Shown here one piece after another: positions 1 through 7,737 of a stretch of DNA of 36,208 bases. Each line of letters begins with the position of its first letter. The first letter of the stretch is position 1. This DNA is from a virus, in IMG/VR virus record IMGVR_UViG_3300021127_000018, positions 1-36,208 of that record; one strand, given 5' to 3'. Under the pieces are notes generated by a model. That model did no database searches, was not told the DNA's origin, and saw only the letters and a program-made list of their open reading frames with translations. A program made the position numbers and the translations under genes.

Positions 1-1
1 T

Positions 2-184
2 ATAAATGACGCTATAACCAAGTTATACAAGTTGCTTGAATCTCCTCATCAAAATATAGGCAAAATAAGTACGTGGAATGACGGTACTATTGATAGAATT
101 ATTGACATTATAACAGATAATGGTCAAAAATGGTTACGTAGCAATGTTGATTATCGTCAACATACAAGAGAGAACAAATATTAA
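2..184 (+). CDS. 3' end of an unrecognised phage gene (partial)
   Basis: An open frame enters from the left edge and runs for 60 codons to a TAA at 182-184, one base before the next start codon. The visible C-terminus is hydrophilic and ends in RENKY. No domain can be named from this fragment. It is called because the frame is uninterrupted, ends exactly where the transglycosylase gene begins, and fits the tight gene packing of the region. It is probably co-transcribed with the downstream gene. Confidence 0.55.
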   Translation: MNDAITKLYKLLESPHQNIGKISTWNDGTIDRIIDIITDNGQKWLRSNVDYRQHTRENKY

Positions 185-185
185 T

Positions 186-1769
186 ATGGCAAAGAACAAA
201 AATACAAATGATTATCTTAACCTAACTGCATCTAACAATGACTATGCAGTTTTTTTGCCTAGTATTAGCAGTATCTACGTGAAAATGGTCAGTCGGCAGC
301 TTAAAGGGAAAAGAGATAAATTGCCACCCGGATTACTTAGAGGTTGGGATGATTTAGATTTTCTCAAAACAAATACTGATCTTTTTAGTTACAAATGGGC
401 ACTTTACAGCGCCGGTCATGCTCAACTAGATGTTACTAAAACTGATACTGAAGAAAGCTTGGTGCAGAAGCGAGACCGTAAAAACACAGTTATAATTGGA
501 GATAGCGGCGGGTTTCAGGCAGCTACAGGTGTGTTAAAATGGCCATGGAAACCAAAGAAGAACCAAGATGATGTGTCATGGAAAGCAGATCAAGACGCTT
601 TTCGATTGAGTATACTTAGATGGTTAGAGCATACTGCAGACTGGAGTATGACTTTTGATTTTCCACCAGGCGGTATTGACCGTTTTGGATTTGATGAAAA
701 AACTGGAGAAGCTAAACATCCTGGCTTAAAAAGTTACGAAGATTGCTTAAAAGGCAGTATTGAAAATGCACAATTTTTTATAAAGCATCGAAAACTAGGA
801 GACACAAAGTTTCTCAATGTTTTACAAGGAAGAAATCTTGAAGAAGGCGATGAATGGTGGAATATCTGCAAAGATTGGCCTTTTGAAAGCTTTGCGTTTG
901 CAAACATTCAAGGACACAGTATAGCACTAAATCTACGACGTCTTATTATAATGAGAGACAATGGATATTTAGATCGCGGCCAAGATTGGTTGCATTACCT
1001 TGGAAATGGCAAAATTAAAGCTGCCTGTAGTCTGACAACTATTCAACGTTCTCTACGTAAACATGTTAATCCAAATGTTACATTAAGTTATGATGCTGCG
1101 TCACCGTTTGTTATGACAGCTAAAGGACAATTATATAATACTTACACGATAAATCCTACACAAATGGGTTTTAAAGGTTGCAGTATTCCGGATTCTAAAG
1201 AACTAAAAGGCAGTTCAGTAATACTTAAAGATTGGATTATGGAACAAATGCTGAAGCGTAAACAATATTCTAGCGAAGAAAGTACATTTGATAGTTTATT
1301 TGAACACAACTTAGTTGAACGTTCTGTTGCTGTTGAAACTGCTATAAGTAGGAAAATAACGCTAGGTGACATTTGTTGCAAAGGTTACGACGATGTTAAT
1401 GCTAAAGACATTGAGGCAACTAACGAAGCTATACAGCAAGAAATGGGTCTACTTCGTTATGAAAACTTTGAATCTCGTAAAAAGAAATATCCAAGTGCAT
1501 TAGATGGTTTAAGTTATTTGCTGCTTATGAATCACAATGTTGAATTACATATTCGAGCATGCCAAGAGGCCTGTTACTGGCTAGATCAGCCATTGTATAT
1601 TGCAAGACAGCATCTACCTAGTGATGTGTTAGAATTCAAAGATTTATGCGAGGACATTTTTATATCTGAAAAACCTATGGGTCTAATCAATAAACATTGG
1701 ACATTATTAACAAATGGTACAGGTATGAACGCTGATAACGAATTGCGTATTGATATAGGAAAAATATAA
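186..1769 (+). CDS. dpdA: TGT/DpdA-like DNA 7-deazaguanine transglycosylase
   Basis: A 527-residue protein of the tRNA-guanine transglycosylase superfamily. Seen: the hallmark DSGGFQ at residues 106-111 (first Asp is the general-base position of TGT), DFPPGG near 158, an LQGR segment near 213, a FANIQG segment, and SYDAASP near 302 whose Asp fits the nucleophile position. The ATG at 186 is chosen because the upstream frame stops at 182-184; a longer in-frame ATG at 120 lies inside that frame. Known: phage DpdA proteins swap guanine in DNA for a 7-deazaguanine base, protecting it from host restriction. FolE, QueD and QueE genes nearby support a DNA rather than tRNA role (inference). The gene overlaps the next one by one base (TAATG). 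The DpdA subfamily is not settled. Confidence 0.85.
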   Translation: MAKNKNTNDYLNLTASNNDYAVFLPSISSIYVKMVSRQLKGKRDKLPPGLLRGWDDLDFLKTNTDLFSYKWALYSAGHAQLDVTKTDTEESLVQKRDRKNTVIIGDSGGFQAATGVLKWPWKPKKNQDDVSWKADQDAFRLSILRWLEHTADWSMTFDFPPGGIDRFGFDEKTGEAKHPGLKSYEDCLKGSIENAQFFIKHRKLGDTKFLNVLQGRNLEEGDEWWNICKDWPFESFAFANIQGHSIALNLRRLIIMRDNGYLDRGQDWLHYLGNGKIKAACSLTTIQRSLRKHVNPNVTLSYDAASPFVMTAKGQLYNTYTINPTQMGFKGCSIPDSKELKGSSVILKDWIMEQMLKRKQYSSEESTFDSLFEHNLVERSVAVETAISRKITLGDICCKGYDDVNAKDIEATNEAIQQEMGLLRYENFESRKKKYPSALDGLSYLLLMNHNVELHIRACQEACYWLDQPLYIARQHLPSDVLEFKDLCEDIFISEKPMGLINKHWTLLTNGTGMNADNELRIDIGKI

Positions 1770-2299
1770 TGGAACGCATATATTCAAACGGTGTTAAAAA
1801 AGACGTAACGTTTTTTATAGGTACAGAAGTTGAGCACACACCTGCATACGGATTAAAGACTCTTTTTGTGGTTGGGTTGTGCGATATTGACCAAATAAAT
1901 CATCTGGTCCTATCGCACAACTGCGAACATATATATCTTGGTGCTAATCAAAGTTTCAACCCTGGCAATTGGATCAATGGTGATTATGAATTGAGTGATA
2001 AATGGAATAATTTTATCAAGCAGGTATTAGATTTAAATTTGCCAACTACACTTGATTTTGATATAAAGCATGTAGAATGGGTAATTGAAGGATGTTACAG
2101 CGAAAATGACAATTTTATTCCGCAAATATCTGTAAAAATACCATATCTTGAACAGCTAAGATATAATGCAACTTTAAAAATTGATGACAAAGATTTTGCA
2201 GCAAGTAATCCTGGGGTTTGGTGTCATAGTTTGCACAATCTTTTGGATCGCAAATTATTTACACCTTGGCAAAATTATAAGAAGGATCAACCATTATGA
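1769..2299 (+). CDS. Conserved-looking hypothetical protein next to dpdA
   Basis: A soluble 176-residue protein, acidic to neutral, with no signal peptide or membrane segment. It overlaps the dpdA stop by one base and the following gene by four (ATGA), so translational coupling is likely. I do not recognise a catalytic motif. Scattered His, Cys, Trp and Asp residues (an FIGTEVEHTPAYG stretch near the N-terminus, DFDIKHVEW in the middle) look like a structured enzyme rather than filler. Its position directly behind the transglycosylase suggests, but does not show, a part in base modification. Confidence 0.7.
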   Translation: MERIYSNGVKKDVTFFIGTEVEHTPAYGLKTLFVVGLCDIDQINHLVLSHNCEHIYLGANQSFNPGNWINGDYELSDKWNNFIKQVLDLNLPTTLDFDIKHVEWVIEGCYSENDNFIPQISVKIPYLEQLRYNATLKIDDKDFAASNPGVWCHSLHNLLDRKLFTPWQNYKKDQPL

Positions 2300-2559
2300 A
2301 TTCATTAACTGACGAATATTTTCAAACGTATAGAGATAAAATTGCTGAATGTGAGCTATTGCGACAGGAAATTCGAAATATTGAGAAAATAATCTATAAC
2401 AAAAACGACACCGTACGATCGTTGGAAGAAGAAATAAATGCAATGAGACAGCTCATAACCATTATGATTGATAATGACTGGGACCCGGTGGAAGCAAAGT
2501 TAAAAACAGAGGCTGTCGATAGAATGCGTAATATGTGGCATTCAATATCCAAATTATAA
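2296..2559 (+). CDS. Small coiled-coil hypothetical protein
   Basis: An 87-residue protein starting at an ATGA overlap with the gene before it. The first two thirds are charged and alpha-helical in character, with leucine and isoleucine spaced as in a coiled coil (residues about 10-55). No enzymatic motif is visible. It ends in a TAA immediately followed in the +1 frame by a collagen-like reading frame, described separately. Function unknown. Confidence 0.6.
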   Translation: MNSLTDEYFQTYRDKIAECELLRQEIRNIEKIIYNKNDTVRSLEEEINAMRQLITIMIDNDWDPVEAKLKTEAVDRMRNMWHSISKL

Positions 2560-2722
2560 TGCTATATATGGTGCACAAGGCGCTACAGGTGCTACAGGTG
2601 TTGCAAGTTCTATAGGAGCCTTAGGTGCTGCTACAACAGGAGTTTTATCCGTAGCAAATACTCTATCTTCGTACGGAATTCCTACTAGTACCAATCTAGC
2701 TGGATATAACAACCAACCATAA
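2558..2722 (+). pseudogene. Collagen-like tail-fibre-type remnant without a start
   Basis: An open frame of 54 codons ends in TAA at 2720-2722. It begins with Gly-X-Thr type triplets (GAQGATGATG) followed by Ala/Ser/Thr-rich sequence typical of phage fibre proteins. No in-frame start codon with a ribosome binding site precedes it. It overlaps the stop of the upstream 87-residue gene in the +1 frame. It is most simply the displaced 3' end of a structural gene left by recombination. A +1 frameshift product of the upstream gene cannot be excluded, though TTA-TAA is not a known strong slip site. Confidence 0.4.
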
Positions 2723-2758
2723 GGAAACACTGATAGGCAGTAATTTACAATGCAAATA

Positions 2759-2787
2759 TTGCCTTTCAAAAGTTTTGTTTGCATACT
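2759..2787 (+). promoter_or_regulatory. Possible sigma70-type promoter before folE
   Basis: TTGCCT and CATACT are separated by 17 bases, each matching four of six consensus positions, about 25 bases upstream of the folE start. This is weak by itself. It is kept because it lies in the only clear intergenic stretch of the left locus (2723-2811), where a new transcript would be expected to begin. Confidence 0.3.
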
Positions 2788-2811
2788 TGAAATATGCTAG
2801 AGGATGAAATT

Positions 2812-3480
2812 ATGAAAACAAGTGAAAAAATTCGGAATCGAATCAAAGAAAATGGTGGCAAGTTTTTCTGCAATGATAACATATCTCAATATATGGATGA
2901 ATTAGATTTTGATGCTTTAATAAATGAAGTATCGGAAAAAATGCAAGGTGTGCTTGAAAGTTTAGTTATTGATACTGAGAATGATCATAATACTAAAGAC
3001 ACTGCTCATAGAGTAGCAAAAATGTTTTGTACAGAAATATTTTCTGGTAGATACTTACCGCCACCTAAAATTACCGCCTTTCCAAATGTAACTGAATATG
3101 ATCAGGTGTATGTAACAGGCCCTATTTCGATACGTAGTACCTGTGCACATCATCTTCAATCAATAAAAGGCAAGGCTTATGTTGGTGTGTTTCCGGGTAA
3201 AAATGTTATAGGACTTAGCAAATTTAATCGAATGGTAGATTGGATAGCTAGTCGTCCTCAAATTCAAGAAGAAATGACAATACAAATTGCAGATCTTATT
3301 GAGCAAGAAACACAAGCCGACGGTGTAGCTGTTCTTGTGCAAGCCGAACATGGTTGTATGACTATGCGAGGTGTTCGCGAACATGAAAGTGATATGACTA
3401 CAAGTGTTATGCGGGGAGTATTTAGAGAATACCCTCACATCAAGCAAGAATTCTTTAATATTGTAGCTAGGATGAAATAA
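2812..3480 (+). CDS. folE: GTP cyclohydrolase I
   Basis: A 222-residue FolE, the usual length. It converts GTP to 7,8-dihydroneopterin triphosphate, the first step toward preQ0. Seen: zinc-site residues Cys111, His113, His114 (CAHHL) and Cys182 in EHGCMTMRGV, matching E. coli Cys110, His112, His113 and Cys181, plus the DTAHRVAKM segment near 63. The start at 2812 is preferred over an in-frame ATG at 2794 because AGAGGA at 2799-2804 lies seven bases before it. With queD, queE and dpdA close by, its role is most likely DNA 7-deazaguanine synthesis rather than folate supply (inference). Confidence 0.93.
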   Translation: MKTSEKIRNRIKENGGKFFCNDNISQYMDELDFDALINEVSEKMQGVLESLVIDTENDHNTKDTAHRVAKMFCTEIFSGRYLPPPKITAFPNVTEYDQVYVTGPISIRSTCAHHLQSIKGKAYVGVFPGKNVIGLSKFNRMVDWIASRPQIQEEMTIQIADLIEQETQADGVAVLVQAEHGCMTMRGVREHESDMTTSVMRGVFREYPHIKQEFFNIVARMK

Positions 3481-3481
3481 G

Positions 3482-3934
3482 ATGAAAGGTATAGGGTATG
3501 TTGAGTATCGCAAGCATAGAATGCTCAACGAAGGACTAAAGGCCGGCAATATTGAAAAATCAGGCAATGAACGTTATGCAATCTATTTTGGTCGTAGTCA
3601 TGTAATTGATCATGAAACCAAATCACTTGCAAGAGGACCATTAAAGATTGGTAGAGCAAAGTTTGTTACAGCACTTATGAGAGGGTGTAACCAACCGGGT
3701 ATTGATTTTCGTGTTTATGTAGAATTGATACTCGATAACAATGATGCCACATATGACGTTGAACAAGCAATAGCTGACCATCTTGCATGTTATCGGATGG
3801 AAATGGATCAAAATCAACAAGAATGTTATGATATAAATGATGGCCGGTTGTTGAAATTGATGCCAGATATAGTAGAAATTGCTCACAAAACAGGTAACAA
3901 TATACTAGAAACTAAAATTTATATACCTCATTAA
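3482..3934 (+). CDS. Possible T5orf172/GIY-YIG-related protein
   Basis: A 150-residue protein starting one base after the folE stop. The segment from about residue 33 to 100 reads YAIYFGRS...LKIGRAK...LMRGCNQPG...VELI...VEQAIADHL. This follows the T5orf172 layout: an IGRAK-like core, then an Arg, then a Glu on a helix, in a family related to GIY-YIG nucleases. The match is by eye and lacks a clean GIY/YIG pair. It may be a nuclease-like passenger near folE, or an unrelated small protein. No DNA-binding extension is visible. Confidence 0.5.
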   Translation: MKGIGYVEYRKHRMLNEGLKAGNIEKSGNERYAIYFGRSHVIDHETKSLARGPLKIGRAKFVTALMRGCNQPGIDFRVYVELILDNNDATYDVEQAIADHLACYRMEMDQNQQECYDINDGRLLKLMPDIVEIAHKTGNNILETKIYIPH

Positions 3935-4012
3935 ATAACAAAGTGGACTTCAGCGCTCATCTCACTCTAAAAATTCTGCGTGCTATCAAACTCGCTCAAT
4001 AGGAGACAAGAG

Positions 4013-4087
4013 ATGGCGAATAAAACAAAGACTTACAGACAAATTGGGCCTGTTGCATATCGTCAATGGCGAGCTGACATCATATGA
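4013..4087 (+). pseudogene. Short ORF resembling the QueD N-terminus (remnant)
   Basis: A 24-codon ORF with a good Shine-Dalgarno (AGGAGA around 4001-4006) ends in TGA just before the hairpin and start of the homing endonuclease. Its C-terminal half, PVAYRQWRAD, resembles PCAYKQWKAD at residues 21-30 of the intact QueD on the far side of that endonuclease gene. It lines up as the cut-off 5' end of an older queD copy, left when the mobile gene arrived. The match is short, so chance or an independent tiny gene is possible. The rest of the 3935-4133 gap holds nothing else coding that I can see. Confidence 0.4.
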
Positions 4088-4098
4088 CTTAATGAAAT

Positions 4099-4143
4099 GC
4101 GTATCCGTGCATAAATAATACAACATAAGGAGCATGGATATGC
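4099..4143 (+). promoter_or_regulatory. Hairpin enclosing late-type promoter and start of the HEG
   Basis: GCGTATCCGTGC (4099-4110) can pair over all 12 positions, two as G-U, with GCATGGATATGC (4132-4143). The right arm contains the candidate start codons at 4134 and 4140 and the last base of the AAGGAG ribosome site (4127-4132). CATAAATA at 4110-4117, one mismatch from the T4 late octamer TATAAATA, sits at the loop entry. A transcript started there would lack the left arm, so only late transcripts should expose the start. The same layout recurs at 5634 and 19797. Confidence 0.6.
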
Positions 4144-5105
4144 CAATGACGTTGCAGGATTACATAGACAAATACGGTGAAGCGTCTGGAACTAAACGAT
4201 ATAATGGAGTTCGTAAACTATTAGCAAGCCGCAAAAAAACTTATGATTCGCAGCCATACACACGATTTACTAAAGAATGGTTTATCTGGAAATATCCAGA
4301 AGATGGGATAGATCGATTTAATGAACATGTTAATAAGTCGCGTCAATCAGAAGAAAATATGATTAAACGTTGGGGAGAAGAACTTGGTAAGAAAAAGTGG
4401 CAAGAGACTATTGCTAAAAAAAATACTGTAGCACTAGTTAGAGCACAAAAAGGTGAAATTGGGGTGACAACTATGTCACAGAAGAGAAAGGAAAGCTTAT
4501 CTAAATACTGGAATGATTTATCAGAGGCAGAACAAATAGAAAAACGAGCAGCTATTAATGCTAAATCTAGCGCTACAAAAAAAGAACGATATAGCAGCAA
4601 GACAAAATTAGAACTGTATTTAGAAAAATACGGAGAAGACGGACATATAAAATATGCCGAATTTCTTCAAAACACCTTCAAATCTATCGGTTACTCTAAG
4701 GAAGCAGAAACTTTAATTAAAAATATTATCTTCGATAATCCTTGGTTACTAGATTATACTATATACTATAGAGATTCTGAAGATAAGACAAAGTGTGAAT
4801 GGTTTTTAAGTTCTAAAGAAGGGGTCAACTTTTATGATTTTTGTGTCAAGGAAGCAAAGGCGATATTAGAATATGATGGGTTAAGATGGCATCCAACTGA
4901 AGAACAAGCAAACGAATTAAAATCTGAACTAATGGCAATAACTGGGCTAACATACAGTCAAAAATATCGGAAAGATCAAGAAAAATTAAAAATGGCCATA
5001 GACCGCGGATTCAAAGTCTTTGTACTACGATCTGATTTTGCAGAACAACAAAAATCAAGCATAATAAGTCAATTTATTAACTACATAAAGGAACAGCTAA
5101 CATGA
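4140..5105 (+). CDS. Free-standing Vsr-like homing endonuclease
   Basis: A 321-residue protein. The N-terminal ~150 residues are basic and helical, suited to DNA binding, with two YGEASGTKRYN / YGEDGHIKYAE style repeats. The C-terminal ~100 residues contain KAILEYDGLRWHP, then RKDQEKLKMAIDRGFKVFVLR. This is the pattern of Vsr-fold (EDxHD-type) phage homing nucleases, with an acidic residue, a Trp-His and an Arg/Lys-Asp helix. The ATG at 4140 has AAGGAG seven bases upstream; 4134 and 4146 are alternatives. The gene ends in ATGA overlap with queD, and the upstream queD-like remnant marks it as an intruder next to its likely target. Translation is probably delayed to late infection by the hairpin at 4099. 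Confidence 0.8.
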   Translation: MPMTLQDYIDKYGEASGTKRYNGVRKLLASRKKTYDSQPYTRFTKEWFIWKYPEDGIDRFNEHVNKSRQSEENMIKRWGEELGKKKWQETIAKKNTVALVRAQKGEIGVTTMSQKRKESLSKYWNDLSEAEQIEKRAAINAKSSATKKERYSSKTKLELYLEKYGEDGHIKYAEFLQNTFKSIGYSKEAETLIKNIIFDNPWLLDYTIYYRDSEDKTKCEWFLSSKEGVNFYDFCVKEAKAILEYDGLRWHPTEEQANELKSELMAITGLTYSQKYRKDQEKLKMAIDRGFKVFVLRSDFAEQQKSSIISQFINYIKEQLT

Positions 5106-5605
5106 CATATCAGCCGGTAGCATATAAGTTTACATCAACAAAAGAGTATATTGACGAATTTCCATGCGCCTACAAACAATGGAAGGCCGATACCCATTGT
5201 TCAAAAAACCATGGTTACTCACTTAGTATGAAATTCTATTTTGGCGCAAATGAATTAGACAAAAGAGGATGGGTTTGTGATTACGGCGGCCTTAAGGAAC
5301 TTAAACAAATTTTAAAAGACCAGTTTGATCATCGCACACTTATTGCTGCTGATGACCTAGACATTGAAAAATTTCGACAACTTGAGAAAGATGGAATCTT
5401 AGATTTAACAGTGCTACCTGCTATGGGATGTGAATGTATAGCCGACATGCTATACAAGTATGTAAATGGCATTTACATACCTGAATATCTTGGTAAGAGT
5501 GAATCAGATCGAATTTGGTGTTTCCGCGTTGAAGTTCGAGAGACACAATCAAATATGGCTTTTAGAGAGGGGCATAGATGTTGGGACGAAGACCTTTTTG
5601 CATAA
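5102..5605 (+). CDS. queD: 6-carboxy-tetrahydropterin synthase-like (QueD)
   Basis: A 167-residue 6-pyruvoyl-tetrahydropterin synthase family protein, the step after FolE toward preQ0. Seen: THCSKNHGYS (residues 31-40), the CxxxHGH element with Tyr39 in place of the last His; DYGGLKELK at 60; FDHRTL at 75; CEC at 110, where a catalytic Glu is expected. His32 may replace the missing zinc ligand (inference). It overlaps the Vsr-like HEG by four bases and is followed by a GIY-YIG HEG, so it is flanked by mobile genes on both sides. The 5' end may have been replaced during HEG invasion. Confidence 0.85.
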   Translation: MTYQPVAYKFTSTKEYIDEFPCAYKQWKADTHCSKNHGYSLSMKFYFGANELDKRGWVCDYGGLKELKQILKDQFDHRTLIAADDLDIEKFRQLEKDGILDLTVLPAMGCECIADMLYKYVNGIYIPEYLGKSESDRIWCFRVEVRETQSNMAFREGHRCWDEDLFA

Positions 5606-5633
5606 TTTTATCACAATGTCCCTAACAAAACGC

Positions 5634-5671
5634 ACATTTTGTATAAATACCAGTAAGGAGATCAAAAATGT
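5634..5671 (+). promoter_or_regulatory. Exact T4-type late promoter inside a start-codon hairpin
   Basis: TATAAATA lies at 5642-5649, an exact match to the T4 late promoter. ACATTTTG (5634-5641) directly before it can pair with CAAAAATGT (5663-5671) with one bulged A, which would bury the ATG at 5668. The ribosome site AAGGAG (5655-5660) would sit in the loop. Late transcripts starting near 5655 would lack the left arm. The stem is AT-rich and the weakest of the three at HEGs. Confidence 0.6.
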
Positions 5672-6354
5672 TCTATTACTTGTATGAAATTAAAAATACC
5701 GTAAACAATAAAATTTACGTAGGCGTCCATCAAACAAAAGATATAAATGATGGATATATGGGAAGCGGGACTGTCATAAACAGAGCGTATGAAAAATACG
5801 GAAAAGAACAGTTTGTTAAAACTGTTCTTGAATATTTTAATACTCGTGAAGATATGATTAGTCAAGAAATAGAAATTGTAAATGAGGATTTCTTATTAAG
5901 AGATGATACTTACAATGTAAGACGCGGCGGAACTGGAGGGTTTGATTACATCAACAAAAACGGATTAAACATAAATCACGTACCTAGGTCTGATGAATTT
6001 AAGAAGAACTTGTCTGAGAGGATGAAAAACGATAATCCGAGTAAACGACCAGGGGCTAAAGAGAGAATGAGTGTAGCAACAAAAAAAGTAATGGAGCAAG
6101 GAACTCATCCGTTTTTGGACCCAGAAAAGCAAAGAGAATTATCTAACAGGCCGAGAAAAGATGGTAGAACCAAATCAGAAGTTTCAAAGGAAACAGCAAG
6201 TAGAATGGTAGAAAATGGAACTCATAGTTTTTTGAAAATGAATTCTGAAAAAATACCATGTGAGCATTGTGGTAAGGTGATATCTTACCCAAACTACAAA
6301 AGATGGCACGGAACAAAATGCCGTGAATGGAACGAAAATCTCTTTGATGAATAG
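5668..6354 (+). CDS. GIY-YIG homing endonuclease (Seg-like)
   Basis: A 228-residue protein. The GIY-YIG domain occupies about residues 1-95: YYLYEIKNTVNNKIYVGVHQT carries the Y..Y and YVG elements, and a catalytic-type Glu lies in the QEIEIV helix near 69. Then come NUMOD3-like DNA-contact segments (NPSKRPGAKERMS near 112) and a C-terminal CEHCGK...H...C zinc-finger-like motif around 197-218. Ribosome site AAGGAG is eight bases before the ATG. It sits directly behind queD, so queD or its junction is the likely homing target (inference). Expression is probably late only, given the promoter-in-hairpin upstream. Confidence 0.9.
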   Translation: MFYYLYEIKNTVNNKIYVGVHQTKDINDGYMGSGTVINRAYEKYGKEQFVKTVLEYFNTREDMISQEIEIVNEDFLLRDDTYNVRRGGTGGFDYINKNGLNINHVPRSDEFKKNLSERMKNDNPSKRPGAKERMSVATKKVMEQGTHPFLDPEKQRELSNRPRKDGRTKSEVSKETASRMVENGTHSFLKMNSEKIPCEHCGKVISYPNYKRWHGTKCREWNENLFDE

Positions 6355-6359
6355 ACTTA

Positions 6360-6569
6360 ATGAAAGACCCGCAAAATCAAATCCAGGAATGGTTAGATAA
6401 GTCAGCTTATCTTTCAAACAATGGATTGCAAGATACAGAAGAATACAGAAATCTAATTTTTTCTATTCTTCTACATAGGGATGATCGCCATAGACCTCCG
6501 TGTTTTGGCCAGGATGATTGCTCTACTTTAATGTTAAGTAGATGTCCTTGGCGAATAGATTGTGGATGA
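6360..6569 (+). CDS. Small cysteine-rich hypothetical protein
   Basis: A 69-residue protein beginning six bases after the GIY-YIG gene. The C-terminal third holds four cysteines in PPCFGQDDCS and SRCPWRIDCG, a spacing that could bind a metal. The N-terminal part is a charged helix. No clear Shine-Dalgarno precedes the ATG, so translation may depend on read-through from upstream. Function unknown. Confidence 0.6.
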   Translation: MKDPQNQIQEWLDKSAYLSNNGLQDTEEYRNLIFSILLHRDDRHRPPCFGQDDCSTLMLSRCPWRIDCG

Positions 6570-6581
6570 AAGGAAATTAAG

Positions 6582-6746
6582 ATGTCAGATATAAAAACAT
6601 ATACAGGAAAAGTAGCTGAAGAAGATGGAGAGCTCGTTTTAGTGTTTGACCCTCAGATGCTAGAAGATCTTGGATGGAAAGAAGGCGATACCATACTATG
6701 GGATATTAGAGATGATGCTGTGGTAATTAAAAAACAAAATGCATGA
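6582..6746 (+). CDS. AbrB/MazE-like small DNA-binding protein
   Basis: A 54-residue protein starting after AAGGAAATTAAG at an ATG. It has the swapped-hairpin AbrB signature: a LEDLGWKEGDTILWDI stretch followed by VVIKK. Single-domain AbrB-like proteins of this size act as transcription regulators or antitoxins; in phages the role is usually unknown. No toxin-like partner is evident next to it. Its last eight bases overlap the start of the following gene. Confidence 0.72.
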   Translation: MSDIKTYTGKVAEEDGELVLVFDPQMLEDLGWKEGDTILWDIRDDAVVIKKQNA

Positions 6747-6984
6747 TACGATTTATGAAAGTCTAGATAATAGCTTAACAATAACCTGTAGGGTGCGCGG
6801 TACACACGAAAATTCAGAACAAATGTTAAGTTTAGGTTTGCAAGAATTTATGCCTATGAGTCATGTTATAAAACTTGCTAAATCCAGCATAAAAGAACAA
6901 AACTTAAGACATGAATATCCTATGCTCAACGAACTTTGGTTACAGTATCAGACTATGCTGAGAATAGTTTCAAATGGAGAATAA
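6739..6984 (+). CDS. Small hypothetical protein
   Basis: An 81-residue protein whose ATG overlaps the end of the AbrB-like gene in another frame. Middle and C-terminal parts are helical and contain several methionines. No motif recognised. The overlap suggests translational coupling with the AbrB-like gene. Confidence 0.6.
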   Translation: MHDTIYESLDNSLTITCRVRGTHENSEQMLSLGLQEFMPMSHVIKLAKSSIKEQNLRHEYPMLNELWLQYQTMLRIVSNGE

Positions 6985-6986
6985 CT

Positions 6987-7496
6987 ATGACTAATCATAC
7001 ACCTATATATCATAGCTATCCGTGGTCAACTATGAACACTGCATCTATTGTACCAAACGGTGGATACTCTATATGTACATCTAGTGGAAACTGGGGAACT
7101 ATTACAAATACTGGTACTTTAACCACTTCAGGGACTATTACGTTAACAGCAATATCAAATACTTCGTTTTATAATCAATCATCTGCATTTATGATAACAG
7201 GCCCAGGTGATAAACCTTTACTTACAATAAATTACGATGGAACTATTGAGTGGTCTGGTTCTTTGAATACAGCCGTAAATCAGTTTCTTAATACAGTTTC
7301 ATTTAATCTTGATAAGCAATTGGCAAAAGAAACAGTTTTATTACGTACATACAGACGCGCACTAGAGCGTTGTTTACGACAAATAAAATCAATGGACAAA
7401 GAAGAATTTATTTCATTACTTGAATTGGAAATTGACAATAGATTAGGTAAAGAAGTTTTGCTAATATTGTCTGAGGAGGACCAAGATGCAGGATGA
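6987..7496 (+). CDS. Hypothetical protein with beta-rich, virion-like N-terminus
   Basis: A 169-residue protein. The ATG at 6987 is chosen because GGAG lies ten bases before it and the upstream gene stops at 6984; an in-frame ATG at 6936 lies inside that gene. The N-terminal half is rich in Thr, Ser, Gly and Asn with short repeats (NTGTLTTSGTITL) and a GDKPLLTINYDGTIEW segment, resembling phage structural or fibre-associated proteins. The C-terminal half is a charged helical region (about 105-160). Structural role is an inference from composition only. Confidence 0.65.
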   Translation: MTNHTPIYHSYPWSTMNTASIVPNGGYSICTSSGNWGTITNTGTLTTSGTITLTAISNTSFYNQSSAFMITGPGDKPLLTINYDGTIEWSGSLNTAVNQFLNTVSFNLDKQLAKETVLLRTYRRALERCLRQIKSMDKEEFISLLELEIDNRLGKEVLLILSEEDQDAG

Positions 7497-7737
7497 TGAC
7501 AACACATACTTTTTTTTGCATTGGGATAGATTGTCGGCGGAACAAATGCAAGAACGCATAGATTGGTTGAGAGATGGTTTTGAAGCAGGCAGAGATTGGG
7601 GATTTTGCTCTGAACGTAGAATTTGTGTGTTAATGAATGAAAGTACAATAATGTTGTATAAACTTCGTTGGTTTGAAGCTAATAATCAAGAAGAAATACC
7701 TAGAGGAATTTACGGTGCAATGGGAGTGCCTATTTAA
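7486..7737 (+). CDS. Small hypothetical protein before queE
   Basis: An 83-residue protein with a strong Shine-Dalgarno (GAGGAGG about eight bases before the ATG). It overlaps the previous gene by 11 bases and the queE start by one base (TAATG). It is acidic, rich in Trp and Arg (WDRLSAEQMQERIDWLRDGF), and mostly helical. No known domain. Coupling to queE is suggested by the arrangement. Confidence 0.65.
   Translation: MQDDDNTYFFLHWDRLSAEQMQERIDWLRDGFEAGRDWGFCSERRICVLMNESTIMLYKLRWFEANNQEEIPRGIYGAMGVPI

Noticed and set aside
120-185. Longer N-terminus of the DpdA-like protein from ATG 120
   Set aside because: It overlaps the open frame that ends at 184, and the extra 22 residues do not resemble the start of the family.
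2554-2784. Minus-strand ORF opposite the collagen-like stretch
   Set aside because: Its Ala/Pro/Val-rich product is the mirror of Gly/Ala/Thr repeats on the + strand; no ribosome site and no isolated gene on that strand nearby.
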